A DNA stretch of 64,000 bases. Source: Patulibacter minatonensis DSM 18081 (GTDB lineage Bacteria; Actinomycetota; Thermoleophilia; Solirubrobacterales; Solirubrobacteraceae). The notes below the pieces were generated by a model. The model saw only the letters and a program-made list of their open reading frames with translations, searched no databases and was not told the DNA's origin. The position numbers were made by a program, and so were the translations under genes. The DNA is taken from the NCBI RefSeq assembly GCF_000519325.1, contig NZ_KI912613.1, positions 4,808,071-4,872,070 on the forward strand. Direction: 5' to 3'. Positions 1 through 8,327 of the stretch are shown here, piece by piece (the first letter of the stretch is position 1; every line of letters starts with the position of its first letter).

Positions 1-1
1 A

Positions 2-2014
2 CCGGTGCTGCCCGGTGTAGACGTCGGCGTCGCCGCCGTCGTACATGGCCTGGACGTACAGGCCCTCCTGCAGCGCCGACGGCGGCCAGACGGCGGACGG
101 CTCGGCCCCCGTGCGGGCCGCGACCCGCGCGGCGACGTCCGCGGGGACGCTCGAGGGCGCGTCGCCCGGGACGGGGGCGTCGTCGAGCGTCCCGACCTCC
201 GTGGCCAGCGCCGCGGCGGTCCGCAGCGCGAACACGTCGCGCTGCGTCGCGGCGAGGCCTGCCCGGCGGGCGTCCGCGACGACGCGCATCGCGGTGATGC
301 TGTCGCCGCCGAGGGCGAAGAAGTCCTCGTCAGCGGCGACCTCGTCCAGCCGGAGGGCCCCGGCCAGCACGGCGCACCAGGCGCGCTCGGCGTCGGTGCG
401 CGGCGGACGGCCGCCGCCGGCGCGCTCGGGCGCGGGCAGCGCGGCGCGGTCGAGCTTGCCGTTGGTCGTCCGCGGGAGCCCGCCCGGGACCTCGACGAGC
501 ACGGCGGGGACCATGTGGTCGGGCAGGACGCCGGCCGCGCCGGCTCGGACCTCGTCGAGGACCGTCGCGTCCGCGCCGCCGCGCAGGACGACGTAGCCGA
601 CCAGGCGCCGCAGGCCCGGCCGGTCCTCGCGGACGATCACGGCGGCCTGGGCGACGCGCCGGTCGCGCATCAGGACGGCCTCGATCTCGCCGGGCTCGAT
701 CCGGCGGCCCCGGATCTTCACCTGGTCGTCGCCGCGGCCGAGGAAGTCCAGGACGCCGTCGGGTCGCCGGACCACTCGGTCGCCGGTGCGGTACATCCGC
801 GCGCCGGGTCCGCCGTCCGGGTCGGGGACGAAGCGCCCGGCGGTCAGGCCGGGCTGCCCGAGGTACCCGCGGGCCAGCCCGCGACCGCCGACGTACAGCT
901 CGCCGGCGACGCCGTCCGGGACGGGACGGAGGTCCTCGCCGAGGACGTGGGTGCGGGTGTTCGGGTCGGCCACCCCGATCGGGACGGCGGTCTCCCACGC
1001 CGGGTCGGCGGTCCACAGCGTCGAGTTGACCGTCGCCTCGGTCAGGCCGTAGGCGGCGACGACCGTCATCGTCGGCGACCAGCGCCGGACGAGCTCGAGC
1101 GGCACGGTCTCGGTGCCGACGAGCAGGAACCCGCCGTGCGGCAGGTCGCAGTCGTCCGGCAGCGCCCCGACGAGCGCCGGGGGCAGCGCCATGTGGGTGA
1201 CGCGGTGGTGCGCGAGGTAGTCGGTGAGCTCCGGGCCCGCGACCCGCCGCGCGCTCGGGACGACCACCACGGTCGCGCCGACGCACAGCGTCATCGTCAG
1301 CTCCCAGACCGCGACGTCGAAGCCGATCGACGCGAACTGCGAGACGCGGCTGTCCCGGTCCACGGCGATCCGGTCCAGGGCGGCGGCGACGAGGCTGCCG
1401 ATGCCGTCGTGGCTGACGACGACGCCCTTCGGCGTACCCGTCGAGCCGGACGTGAAGATCACGTACGCGGCCTGCTCCAGCGTCATCGGGGCGCGCAGCT
1501 CGTCGTCCCGGAGGACGTCCGGTGCGTGGTCCGCGAGCTCGCGCTCGGTGGCCGCCGTCCCGAGCGTCAGGCGATCCTCGGTGAGCGTGCCCGGCAGCCG
1601 GCCGGCCAGCTCGTCGGTGGTCAGGACCATCCGCGCGCCGGACCGCTCGAGCATCGACGCGAGGCGCTCGGCGGGGTGGTCGAGGTCGAGCGGCAGGTAC
1701 GCCGCGCCGGCCTTCAGCACGCCGAGCAGCCCGACGACCATCTCGACGGACCGCGGGAGCGCGACGCCGACGACGTCCTCGGTGCCGACACCGCGCGCAC
1801 GCAGCGCGCGGGCGACGCGGTTGGCCCGCGCGTCGAGCTCCGCGTACGTGCGCTCGTCGTCCTCGCAGACGACGGCGACGGCGTCGGGGGTCTCCGCGAC
1901 CCGGGCCTCGAAGGCCCGGGTCCACGTGCGCTCGTCGACCGGACGGTCGGGGGCGTGGAGGCTCCCGTCCGGGGTGGAGGAGGACGAGGTGGCGTGGGGG
2001 CGCGGAGACGTCAT
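2..2014 (-). CDS. Non-ribosomal peptide synthetase, adenylation-carrier-condensation (3' end outside window)
   Basis: The reading frame starts at ATG 2014 and is open for 671 codons to the window edge, so the gene continues beyond it. Residues about 15-500 are an adenylation domain: the ATP-binding A3 motif IFTSGSTGTPKGVVVS lies near residue 185, and GFDVAVWEL, AAYGLTEATVN and YRTGD follow. The binding pocket begins Asp-Val...Trp, so an alpha-amino acid is the expected substrate; I do not assign which. Near residue 566 FFALGGDS carries the phosphopantetheine serine of a carrier domain. The last 50 residues (PPSALQEGLYVQA) look like the start of a condensation or epimerization domain. It lies 18 bp downstream of the siderophore-binding lipoprotein gene, so a siderophore product is inferred. 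No release domain is visible in the window. Confidence 0.93.
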   Translation of the reverse strand, partial: MTSPRPHATSSSSTPDGSLHAPDRPVDERTWTRAFEARVAETPDAVAVVCEDDERTYAELDARANRVARALRARGVGTEDVVGVALPRSVEMVVGLLGVLKAGAAYLPLDLDHPAERLASMLERSGARMVLTTDELAGRLPGTLTEDRLTLGTAATERELADHAPDVLRDDELRAPMTLEQAAYVIFTSGSTGTPKGVVVSHDGIGSLVAAALDRIAVDRDSRVSQFASIGFDVAVWELTMTLCVGATVVVVPSARRVAGPELTDYLAHHRVTHMALPPALVGALPDDCDLPHGGFLLVGTETVPLELVRRWSPTMTVVAAYGLTEATVNSTLWTADPAWETAVPIGVADPNTRTHVLGEDLRPVPDGVAGELYVGGRGLARGYLGQPGLTAGRFVPDPDGGPGARMYRTGDRVVRRPDGVLDFLGRGDDQVKIRGRRIEPGEIEAVLMRDRRVAQAAVIVREDRPGLRRLVGYVVLRGGADATVLDEVRAGAAGVLPDHMVPAVLVEVPGGLPRTTNGKLDRAALPAPERAGGGRPPRTDAERAWCAVLAGALRLDEVAADEDFFALGGDSITAMRVVADARRAGLAATQRDVFALRTAAALATEVGTLDDAPVPGDAPSSVPADVAARVAARTGAEPSAVWPPSALQEGLYVQAMYDGGDADVYTGQHR

Positions 2015-2032
2015 GGGGGACCTCGGGAGGGG

Positions 2033-3094
2033 CTAGCGGCTCGGCTGCTTCGCAGCGATCAGCTGCGGGAGCACGCGGTCGAGCGCGTACGGGATGCTCA
2101 GCACCGTGTTGAACGTCACCGCCGCGCCGGTGAACGGCGCCTTCGTGTAGTCGAGGTACGACACGCGGCCGTCCTTGACGACGTTCAGCGTGTTGTAGAG
2201 CTGGTTCTTCCTCAGCTTCCCGACGAGCACCGGGTCCGACGTCCACGCGAGGCGGTCGACGTCCAGGAGGCTGACGTCCTCCGCGCTGATGATCGTCGTG
2301 TTCTCGCCGGTCTTGAACTTGCCGTCGAGGAACTTCGGCGTCGTCTTGAAGCCGAGCCCGGCGAAGAAGCGCGTCTTGGCGTCCTGCGGGGAGAAGACGC
2401 TGAAGTTGCCATTGACGAGGTCGGCCATCATCACGAGCGTCTCCTTGCTCCACTCGGGGTGGTCGGCGCGGAGCTTCGTGAAGCGGCCCTCGAGGTCGGA
2501 GACGAGCTTCCGGGCCTGCGGCTCCCGGCCGACGGCCTTGCCGGTCGTGATCGTCAGGTCCTGCCACGTCGTGCCGAAGCCGTCGTACTTCGGGTCGTTC
2601 GCGACGACCGGGGCGATCTTCGACAGCTTCTCGTACGTCGGGCCGTCGATCTCGTCGTAGAGGGCGAGGATCAGGTCCGGCCGGGCGGCGGCGAGCTTCT
2701 CGTAGTCGATCTGGTCGGTGGTGGCGACCTTCTCGGCGGGCGTCCCTCCGGCGGCGGCCTTCTCGGCCCACGGGAACACGCCGCCGGGCTCCTCGTTGAA
2801 CCACTCGGTGTAGCCGACGGGCTTGACGCCGAGCGCCAGCAGCGGGTCCTGGTCGCTCCAGCCCAGCGCGACGACGCGCTTGGGCTCGCTCTTGATCGTC
2901 GTGCTCCCCTGCGCGTGCTTGATCGTCACCGGGAAGGCGGCGGTCGTCGACCCCGCGGCGGTGGAGGTCGACGCCGACGCCGACTCGTCGGAGTCGCTGC
3001 CGCAGGCGGTGACACCGAGGGCGAGCGCCCCGGCGACGAGCAGCGTGGGGACCAGCCGCAGCACCGGGCGCGGCCGTGCGAGGACTGAGGGCAT
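2033..3094 (-). CDS. Iron-siderophore ABC transporter substrate-binding lipoprotein
   Basis: This 353-residue protein begins with a basic N-terminus, a hydrophobic stretch and a lipobox (LGVTAC near residue 31), followed by a Ser/Thr/Ala-rich linker typical of an actinobacterial cell-surface lipoprotein. The body resembles the FepB/FecB periplasmic-binding family (PF01497): TIKSEPKRVVALGWSDQDPLLALGVKP is split by the usual N-terminal lobe, and ARPDLILALYDEIDGPTYEKL is the second recognisable block. It should capture ferric siderophore outside the membrane and pass it to an import permease, which is not in this window. It is the first gene of an apparent operon with the NRPS at 2014, and a DtxR-like box lies about 80 bp upstream. 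Confidence 0.93.
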   Translation of the reverse strand: MPSVLARPRPVLRLVPTLLVAGALALGVTACGSDSDESASASTSTAAGSTTAAFPVTIKHAQGSTTIKSEPKRVVALGWSDQDPLLALGVKPVGYTEWFNEEPGGVFPWAEKAAAGGTPAEKVATTDQIDYEKLAAARPDLILALYDEIDGPTYEKLSKIAPVVANDPKYDGFGTTWQDLTITTGKAVGREPQARKLVSDLEGRFTKLRADHPEWSKETLVMMADLVNGNFSVFSPQDAKTRFFAGLGFKTTPKFLDGKFKTGENTTIISAEDVSLLDVDRLAWTSDPVLVGKLRKNQLYNTLNVVKDGRVSYLDYTKAPFTGAAVTFNTVLSIPYALDRVLPQLIAAKQPSR

Positions 3095-3175
3095 GTCGAT
3101 CCGTTCGGTCGTGTGGGAGCGGGCGGTGGGGGCCGCCTCGCCGGAGGGTTCGGGGGATGGAGAGGGTGCCCTACG

Positions 3176-3189
3176 AAGGACGCCCTAAC
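3176..3189. promoter_or_regulatory. DtxR/IdeR-like iron box upstream of the siderophore-binding protein
   Basis: The sequence AAGG-ACGC-CCTA followed by AC matches the DtxR/IdeR core layout TAGG-N4-CCTA at 7 of 8 core bases. A weaker partly overlapping element, GAGG-GTGC-CCTA, sits at 3162-3173. The position between the lipoprotein gene (start 3094, minus) and the exporter gene (start 3288, plus) fits repression by an iron-dependent regulator. The family consensus is established knowledge; binding here is inferred. Confidence 0.55.
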
Positions 3190-3268
3190 TCGGCGGAGAG
3201 TACACACGACGCGGCACCGGCGGCGTCCGCCCCCGGACGCTGACGGGGCGACGGACGACGGGCTTCGT

Positions 3269-3283
3269 ATGAGTACCCTAACT
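3269..3283. promoter_or_regulatory. Possible half-site of the same iron box in front of the ABC exporter
   Basis: A CCTAAC half-site at 3277-3282 is identical to the right half of the boxes at 3176 and 8244, including the following CT shared with the 3176 site. The left half (ATGA) does not match the consensus. It ends 5 bp before the chosen GTG start of the exporter gene, and no Shine-Dalgarno sequence is visible, so a leaderless or nearly leaderless transcript is possible. Confidence 0.3.
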
Positions 3284-3287
3284 CGTC

Positions 3288-5030
3288 GTGCCCGCCCCCC
3301 AGGCCACCGCCGTCGCGCCTCCCCCGCGCCCGCTCCGACCGCTCCGCGACGCCGTCCGGGAGGAGCGCCGCCGCATCGCGATCTCCGCCTCGGGGGCCGT
3401 CGGGCACCAGACCTGCGAGGCCCTCGTCCCGGTCGTGATCGGGGCCACTGTCGACCGGGCGATCGCCCCCGGCGACACCGGCGCGCTGGTCCTCTGGATC
3501 GGGCTCCTGCTGCTGCTCTTCGTCGCCCTGACGCTCGCGTACCGGACCCAGCTGACCGCGGGTGAGCGGGCGATCGAGCACACCCAGCACCGCATGCGGA
3601 TGCGCCTGACCCGGCGCGCACTGGACCCGGTCGGCCTGGACCCCGCCGGCGCGCCCGACGACGTGGCCGGGTCGACCGGCGCGCTCGTCAGCGTGGCCGG
3701 CACCGACGCGCGGACCGCGGCGCTCGGGATCGAGGGCGTCGTGGTCGCGCTCGGGGCCGTCGCGGCGATCGGGGTGTCGGCGATCGTGCTGCTGACCATC
3801 TCGCTGCCGCTGGGCCTGCTGGTGCTGCTGGGCGCCCCGCCGGTCGTCCTGCTGCTCCACCGCGTCGCGGTGCCGCTCGAGGCCCGCAGCGAGGAGCAGC
3901 AGGCGCGCGCCGCCGACGCCTCGGCCGTCGCGACCGACCTCCTGACCGGGATCCGCGTCCTGAAGGGCCTCGGCGCCGAGGCCGCCGCCGAGCGCCGCTA
4001 TCGCGACGCCAGCCAGTCCGCCCGGAGGGCGTCGCTGGCCGCGGCGGTCCCGGACAACGTGCTCGCCGGCCTGAACGTCGTGATCGGCGGCGCGTTCCTG
4101 ACCGTCGTCGCCTACGTGGGCGGCCGCCTCGCGCTCGACGGCACGATCTCGATCGGCGACCTGATCGCCGCGGTCGGCCTGACGCAGTTCCTGCTCGGTC
4201 CGCTGCAGCGGATCGGCTGGGCGCTCGGCCTGCTCGCCCAGGCGCGCGGGTCCGCCCGGCGCGTCGCGGCGCTGCTCGAGATCCCCCCGGCGGTGCGCGG
4301 CGGGACGACGCCGCTCCCGGAGGACCGTCCCGGGGCACTCCGGATCGAAGGCGTCGGACTGCGTCCCGACGGCACGCCCGCGACGACCGGCCTCTGGATC
4401 GACGTCGCCCCCGGCGACCACGTCGGCGTCGTCGTCCCGGACGCCGCGGAGGCCGCGCGGCTGCTCGACGTCCTCGCCCGGCGACGCGCACCGGACTGCG
4501 GGTCCGTCCGGGTCGAGGACGTCCCGCTCGACGGCCTCGCCGTCGCCGACGCCCGGCGGCTCCTCCTCGTCTCCGACCACGACGCCGACCTCTTCGACGG
4601 CACCGTCGGGGAGAACCTCACCGCCGACGCGGTGCCGCCCTCCGCGGAGGTGCTGGCCGCCAGCGGCGTCGACGAGGTCCTCGCGGTGCTGCCGGCCGGG
4701 CTCGAAGCGGCCGTCGGCGAACGCGGGTCCCGGCTCTCCGGCGGCCAGCGCCAGCGGGTCGCCCTGGCGCGGGCGCTGGCCGCCGACCCGCCGGTGCTCG
4801 TGCTCCACGACCCGACGACCGCCGTCGACGCCGTGACCGAGCAGCGCATCGCCACCGGCATCTCCCGCGTCCGCCGCGGACGGACGACGGTGCTCGTGAC
4901 CACCAGCCCGTCGCTCCTGGCCGCGTGCGACCGCGTCGTCCTCGTCGTGGACGGGCGGATCGTCGCCGACGACGTCCACGACCGCCTGGCGGCGGACCAC
5001 GGGACCTACCGCGAGGCGGTGCTGCGATGA
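3288..5030 (+). CDS. ABC exporter half-transporter with a degenerate ATP site (siderophore export candidate)
   Basis: A fused membrane-plus-ATPase half-transporter of 580 residues. Residues 30-320 contain about six hydrophobic segments (ABC transporter type 1 fold) and residues 345-575 an ATPase domain. The signature LSGGQRQ near residue 483 is perfect. The other ATP-site motifs are lost: where Walker A should be (about residues 378-390) the sequence reads VVVPDAAEAAR with no GKS/T; Walker B ends in HDP instead of DE; the Q-loop glutamine is absent (VSDHDADLF); and the switch histidine is replaced (VTTSPS). Its 4-bp overlap with the next gene, which has complementary motifs, indicates a heterodimer. 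The location next to NRPS and siderophore-uptake genes suggests siderophore export, as for IrtAB/YbtPQ-type proteins, but import cannot be excluded. Confidence 0.9.
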   Translation: MPAPQATAVAPPPRPLRPLRDAVREERRRIAISASGAVGHQTCEALVPVVIGATVDRAIAPGDTGALVLWIGLLLLLFVALTLAYRTQLTAGERAIEHTQHRMRMRLTRRALDPVGLDPAGAPDDVAGSTGALVSVAGTDARTAALGIEGVVVALGAVAAIGVSAIVLLTISLPLGLLVLLGAPPVVLLLHRVAVPLEARSEEQQARAADASAVATDLLTGIRVLKGLGAEAAAERRYRDASQSARRASLAAAVPDNVLAGLNVVIGGAFLTVVAYVGGRLALDGTISIGDLIAAVGLTQFLLGPLQRIGWALGLLAQARGSARRVAALLEIPPAVRGGTTPLPEDRPGALRIEGVGLRPDGTPATTGLWIDVAPGDHVGVVVPDAAEAARLLDVLARRRAPDCGSVRVEDVPLDGLAVADARRLLLVSDHDADLFDGTVGENLTADAVPPSAEVLAASGVDEVLAVLPAGLEAAVGERGSRLSGGQRQRVALARALAADPPVLVLHDPTTAVDAVTEQRIATGISRVRRGRTTVLVTTSPSLLAACDRVVLVVDGRIVADDVHDRLAADHGTYREAVLR

Positions 5031-6808
5031 GCGGCCGGCTGCTCCTGCCCACCGCCTCGCCGCGCGAGACCCGCCGGGCGATCGGCCGCCTCGTCCGGCC
5101 CCGCCGCGGCCTGGCCGTCGCGGCGCTCGGGCTGCTCGTCGCCGCGGCCGCCGCAGGGCTCCTCGTCCCGCCGCTGCTCGGCCGGCTCGTCGACGTCACG
5201 ATCGACCGCGGGACGGTCTCGGAGCTGACGGCGCCCGCGGTGCTGCTCGGCGCGGCCGCGGTGACCCAGGGACTGCTCACCGCCGTCGGGGGGCTCCTGC
5301 TCGCGCGGCTGGGCGAGGCGCTGCTCGCGGAGCTCCGGGAGCGCGTGGTCGCCCGGTCGCTCGAGCTGCCGCTCGAGGAGCTCGACGGGGCCGGGGCGGG
5401 CGACGTCCTCAGCCGCGTCAGCGGCGACGTCGCGGTCGTCTCGCAGGCGATCCGTACCGTGCTGCCCGCCGTGGCGACGGCCGGCTTCACCGTCGCGCTG
5501 ACGGTCGGCGGGCTCGTGCTGCTCGACTGGCGGCTCGCAGTCGCCGCGCTGGCCGCCGTCCCGATCCAGGTCGTCGGCCTGCGCTGGTACCTGCGGACGG
5601 TCGTGCCGATCTACCGCCGCGAGCGGGTCGTCCAGGGCGAGCGGACCCAGCAGCTCGTCGACAGCGTGTCCGGTGCCCGCACGGTCCGGGCGCTCGGCCT
5701 CCACGAGGACCGGGAGGCGCGGGTCCGCGCGAGCTCCGAGCGCGGCCGCGACGTGGCGCTCGAGGGCGTCCTGCGCCTGCGCGGCTTCCTGCACGCCGTC
5801 AACGGCGCCGAGCTCGTGGGCCTCGCGTCGGTCCTGGTCGTCGGCTTCCTGCTCGTCCGCGCCGACGCCCTGACCGTCGGTGCCGCGACCGCCGGCGCGC
5901 TCTACTTCCACCGCGCGTTCGACCCGGTCGGCGAACTCCTGATGGTCTTCGACGACCTCCAGGAGGCGATGACCGCGCTGGCGCGGATGGTCGGCGTGGC
6001 GTCGTTGCCGGAGACCGCGCGGGACGGCGCGGAGACCGAGGACGCGCACCGGCATCACGGACCGGTCGACGTCGACGTCCTGGCGCTGCGGCACGACTAC
6101 GGCGGATCACCGGTCCTCCACGGCGTCGACGTGCGGATCGCCGCGGGCGAGCACGTCGCCCTGATCGGCACCACGGGTGCGGGCAAGACGACGTTCGCGA
6201 AGATCGTCGCCGGCGTGCTCGAGCCGTCCGCCGGTGACGTCCGGATCGGTGGCACGGCGCTGGGCGACCTCGGGCCCGGCGAGCTGCGTCGCACGGTCGC
6301 GCTCGTCGCGCAGGAGCCGCACGTCTTCGCGGGCACGCTCGCCGACGACCTCCGCCTCGTCGCCCCCGGGGCACCCGACGACGAGCTCTGGGACGCGCTG
6401 CGGCACGTCGGCGCCGACGGCTGGGTGCGGGAGCTCCCGGACGGCCTCGGCACGCGGGTCGGCGAGGGCGGCCTGCGCCTCAGCGCCACGCGAGTCCAGC
6501 ACCTCGCGCTCGCGCGGATCGTCCTGCGCGACGTCCCCGTGGTGCTGCTCGACGAGGCGACCGCCGAGGCCGGCAGCGCCGGTGCCCGGATCCTGGAGGA
6601 CGCGGCGCTCCGCGCGCTCCGGGGCCGCACGTCCGTCGTCGTCGCCCACCGCCTGACGCAGGCGGCCACGGCCGACCGCGTGCTCGTGATGGACCGCGGC
6701 GAGATCGTCGAGGACGGCCACCACGACGAGCTCGTCGCCGCCGGCGGCCGCTACGCCGACCTGTGGCTCGCGTGGACGGGGGCCGGGCGGGACGCCCCGG
6801 CCGGCTGA
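5027..6808 (+). CDS. ABC exporter half-transporter, catalytic partner
   Basis: This 593-residue half-transporter starts at the ATG overlapping the stop of the previous gene (ATGA). Six hydrophobic segments fill about residues 25-310. The ATPase domain has an intact Walker A (GTTGAGKTT near residue 380), Q-loop (VAQEPHVF), Walker B with catalytic Glu (VVLLDEAT near 505) and switch His (VAHRLTQ). Its signature motif is degraded to LSATR. In a heterodimer the intact Walker motifs of this subunit would pair with the intact LSGGQ of its partner, giving one working and one dead ATP site. It shares the iron-regulated context of the partner gene. Confidence 0.9.
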   Translation: MSGRLLLPTASPRETRRAIGRLVRPRRGLAVAALGLLVAAAAAGLLVPPLLGRLVDVTIDRGTVSELTAPAVLLGAAAVTQGLLTAVGGLLLARLGEALLAELRERVVARSLELPLEELDGAGAGDVLSRVSGDVAVVSQAIRTVLPAVATAGFTVALTVGGLVLLDWRLAVAALAAVPIQVVGLRWYLRTVVPIYRRERVVQGERTQQLVDSVSGARTVRALGLHEDREARVRASSERGRDVALEGVLRLRGFLHAVNGAELVGLASVLVVGFLLVRADALTVGAATAGALYFHRAFDPVGELLMVFDDLQEAMTALARMVGVASLPETARDGAETEDAHRHHGPVDVDVLALRHDYGGSPVLHGVDVRIAAGEHVALIGTTGAGKTTFAKIVAGVLEPSAGDVRIGGTALGDLGPGELRRTVALVAQEPHVFAGTLADDLRLVAPGAPDDELWDALRHVGADGWVRELPDGLGTRVGEGGLRLSATRVQHLALARIVLRDVPVVLLDEATAEAGSAGARILEDAALRALRGRTSVVVAHRLTQAATADRVLVMDRGEIVEDGHHDELVAAGGRYADLWLAWTGAGRDAPAG

Positions 6809-6929
6809 TCGCCGGGTCCAGGCCCGGGACGGCGCCGGAGCGGCTCGGACCCCGGAGGGTGCGAGACGGCCCGGGAGCGACGCGCCCGCGCACCGTCGCG
6901 GCCCGCCCACGGCGCCGCCACGAGGCGCC

Positions 6930-7424
6930 TCACGCCGCGGTGTCGTCGTCCCCGCGGTAGAGGACGGCGCGGAGCGGGCCGACCCGGAGGCCGTGGTCGG
7001 TCCGCAGGTTCCGGCAGACGCCGCGGTCCACGAGCGACGCGGCGGCGACCCAGACGCTCGGGGATCCGGCAGGCAGGTCCGCGGCGGCGACCGCCGCCTC
7101 GAGCGCGCGGTCGTCACCCCGGTCGCCGGACCCGCGGGCGACCCACTCGACCACGAGGCCCGGGCTCGCGAAGCGCTCCGCGGGCCGGCGGTCGTCGTCG
7201 ACCTCGACGAACACGACCGTCGGGCCGACCGCCCGCCGGCGGTCGAGCAGCGCGTCGATCGAGGACAGGCTCAGGTCGTCCCCGAGGACGAGGGTCCACG
7301 TGGGGTCCTCGAACCCGTAGACGTGGACGCGCCGGTCCGCCGACGGGCACGGGGACGCGCTCCCGGCTGACGCGGGCTCCGTGCGGTCGGCGGTCCGGCG
7401 CGGGGGCGCGCCGGCGGTCGTCAC
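6930..7424 (-). CDS. Stand-alone siderophore-interacting protein C-terminal domain
   Basis: This 164-residue protein begins at a GTG that overlaps the stop of the upstream gene (GTGA). Residues 30-160 align through their whole length with the C-terminal NAD(P)H-binding half of the neighbouring 273-residue reductase: VHVYGFEDPTWTLVLGDD against IHFYAEPDADWTLLVGDE, FVEVDDD against FVEVADA, VEWVARG against IEWVTRD, and PSVWVAAASLVDRGV against PKVWVAGESLAVRGI. The FAD-binding barrel is missing and the family's C-terminal YWKHR is changed to LYRGD. A tandem duplication followed by loss of the N-terminal half is likely. It cannot hold flavin alone and may be an accessory or dimerising subunit, or a decaying copy. 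Confidence 0.8.
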   Translation of the reverse strand: MTTAGAPPRRTADRTEPASAGSASPCPSADRRVHVYGFEDPTWTLVLGDDLSLSSIDALLDRRRAVGPTVVFVEVDDDRRPAERFASPGLVVEWVARGSGDRGDDRALEAAVAAADLPAGSPSVWVAAASLVDRGVCRNLRTDHGLRVGPLRAVLYRGDDDTAA

Positions 7425-8242
7425 TCGACGTCGTCGGGCGTGTCGCGGTGCTTCCAGTAGCCGATCGCCTGCTGCGGGCCGATCGGCAGGCCGCGCTCGC
7501 CCTTCAGGTGCTCGCGGATGCCGCGGACGGCGAGCGACTCCCCGGCCACCCAGACCTTCGGCGTGCCCGTCGGCAGCGACGCGGCGCGGACGGCCTGCTC
7601 CAGCCGGCGCGAGCGACCGGCGGGCTCGCCGTCGCGGGTCACCCACTCGATGACGAGGTCGGCCTCGGTCGAGAGCTCCTGCAGCTCGGCCGCGTCCGCG
7701 ACCTCGACGAACGCCAGCGTCGGGTGCCCGGACGGGAGGCGCTCGAGCGTGGCGGCGATCGACGGGAGCCCGGTCTCGTCGCCGACGAGCAGCGTCCAGT
7801 CAGCGTCGGGCTCGGCGTAGAAGTGGATGCGCGGGCCGGCGAACCCGAGGACGTCGCCCGGTCGGGCGGCGGCCGCCCAGCGCGCGCAGAACCCGTGGTC
7901 GCCGTGGAGCACGAAGTCGACGGTCAGGAGCGGGCCGTCGGGACCGTCGGCCACGTGGTCGCGGACCGTGTAGTTCCGCCAGTGCTGGTCCGGGGTGCCG
8001 GGCGCGTAGCGCCAGCCGTCGGTGGGCAGCGTCGGGCGGTCGGCGCCGTCGGCGGGCCAGATCAGCGTGATGATCTCGCCGGGCTCCTCGTCCGGGAGCC
8101 GGGCGAGGTCGGGGCCGGAGAAGACGATGCGCTGGACGCCGGGCGTGAGGCGCTCGGTCCGGACGACCGTCGCGTGCCCGGTGGTCAGGGGTGACGGTCG
8201 GTCCTTCGCCCGGCGCGCTGCGGGGGACAGCGATGCGGTCAT
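7421..8242 (-). CDS. Siderophore-interacting protein (NADPH-dependent ferric-siderophore reductase)
   Basis: A 273-residue protein of the SIP/ViuB family, which uses FAD and a reduced nicotinamide to release iron from ferric siderophores in the cytoplasm. The FAD-binding barrel includes the block NYTVRDHVADGPDGPLLTVD near residue 90, and FVLHGDHGFCARWAAAARPGD follows in two parts. The SIP domain (about 135-270) ends with the conserved GYWKHRDTP. The ATG at 8242 is used; an in-frame ATG at 8251 would add MPY. A DtxR-like box directly abuts the start, so iron repression is expected. The downstream gene overlaps by 4 bp and is a shortened homologue. Confidence 0.93.
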   Translation of the reverse strand: MTASLSPAARRAKDRPSPLTTGHATVVRTERLTPGVQRIVFSGPDLARLPDEEPGEIITLIWPADGADRPTLPTDGWRYAPGTPDQHWRNYTVRDHVADGPDGPLLTVDFVLHGDHGFCARWAAAARPGDVLGFAGPRIHFYAEPDADWTLLVGDETGLPSIAATLERLPSGHPTLAFVEVADAAELQELSTEADLVIEWVTRDGEPAGRSRRLEQAVRAASLPTGTPKVWVAGESLAVRGIREHLKGERGLPIGPQQAIGYWKHRDTPDDVE

Positions 8243-8243
8243 G

Positions 8244-8257
8244 TAGGGCATCCTAAC
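8244..8257. promoter_or_regulatory. DtxR/IdeR-like iron box at the siderophore-reductase start
   Basis: TAGG-GCAT-CCTA followed by AC is an exact match to the DtxR/IdeR core TAGG-N4-CCTA. It touches the start codon of the reductase gene on the minus strand and lies 70 bp before the split AbrB-type gene on the plus strand. It shares the CCTAAC half with the sites at 3176 and 3277. Iron-dependent repression of the reductase is inferred. Confidence 0.65.
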
Positions 8258-8327
8258 AGTCAGTCCGGTGCGACGCCCCCGGCCCCGGCCCCCGACCCGC
8301 GGCGGGCGGGTGCCACACTCGTCGGCG

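Noticed and set aside
5..3088. Very long plus-strand open frame opposite the NRPS and binding protein
   Set aside because: It is an Arg/Ala/Asp-rich mirror frame caused by high GC codon bias; the minus strand carries clear adenylation and binding-protein motifs.
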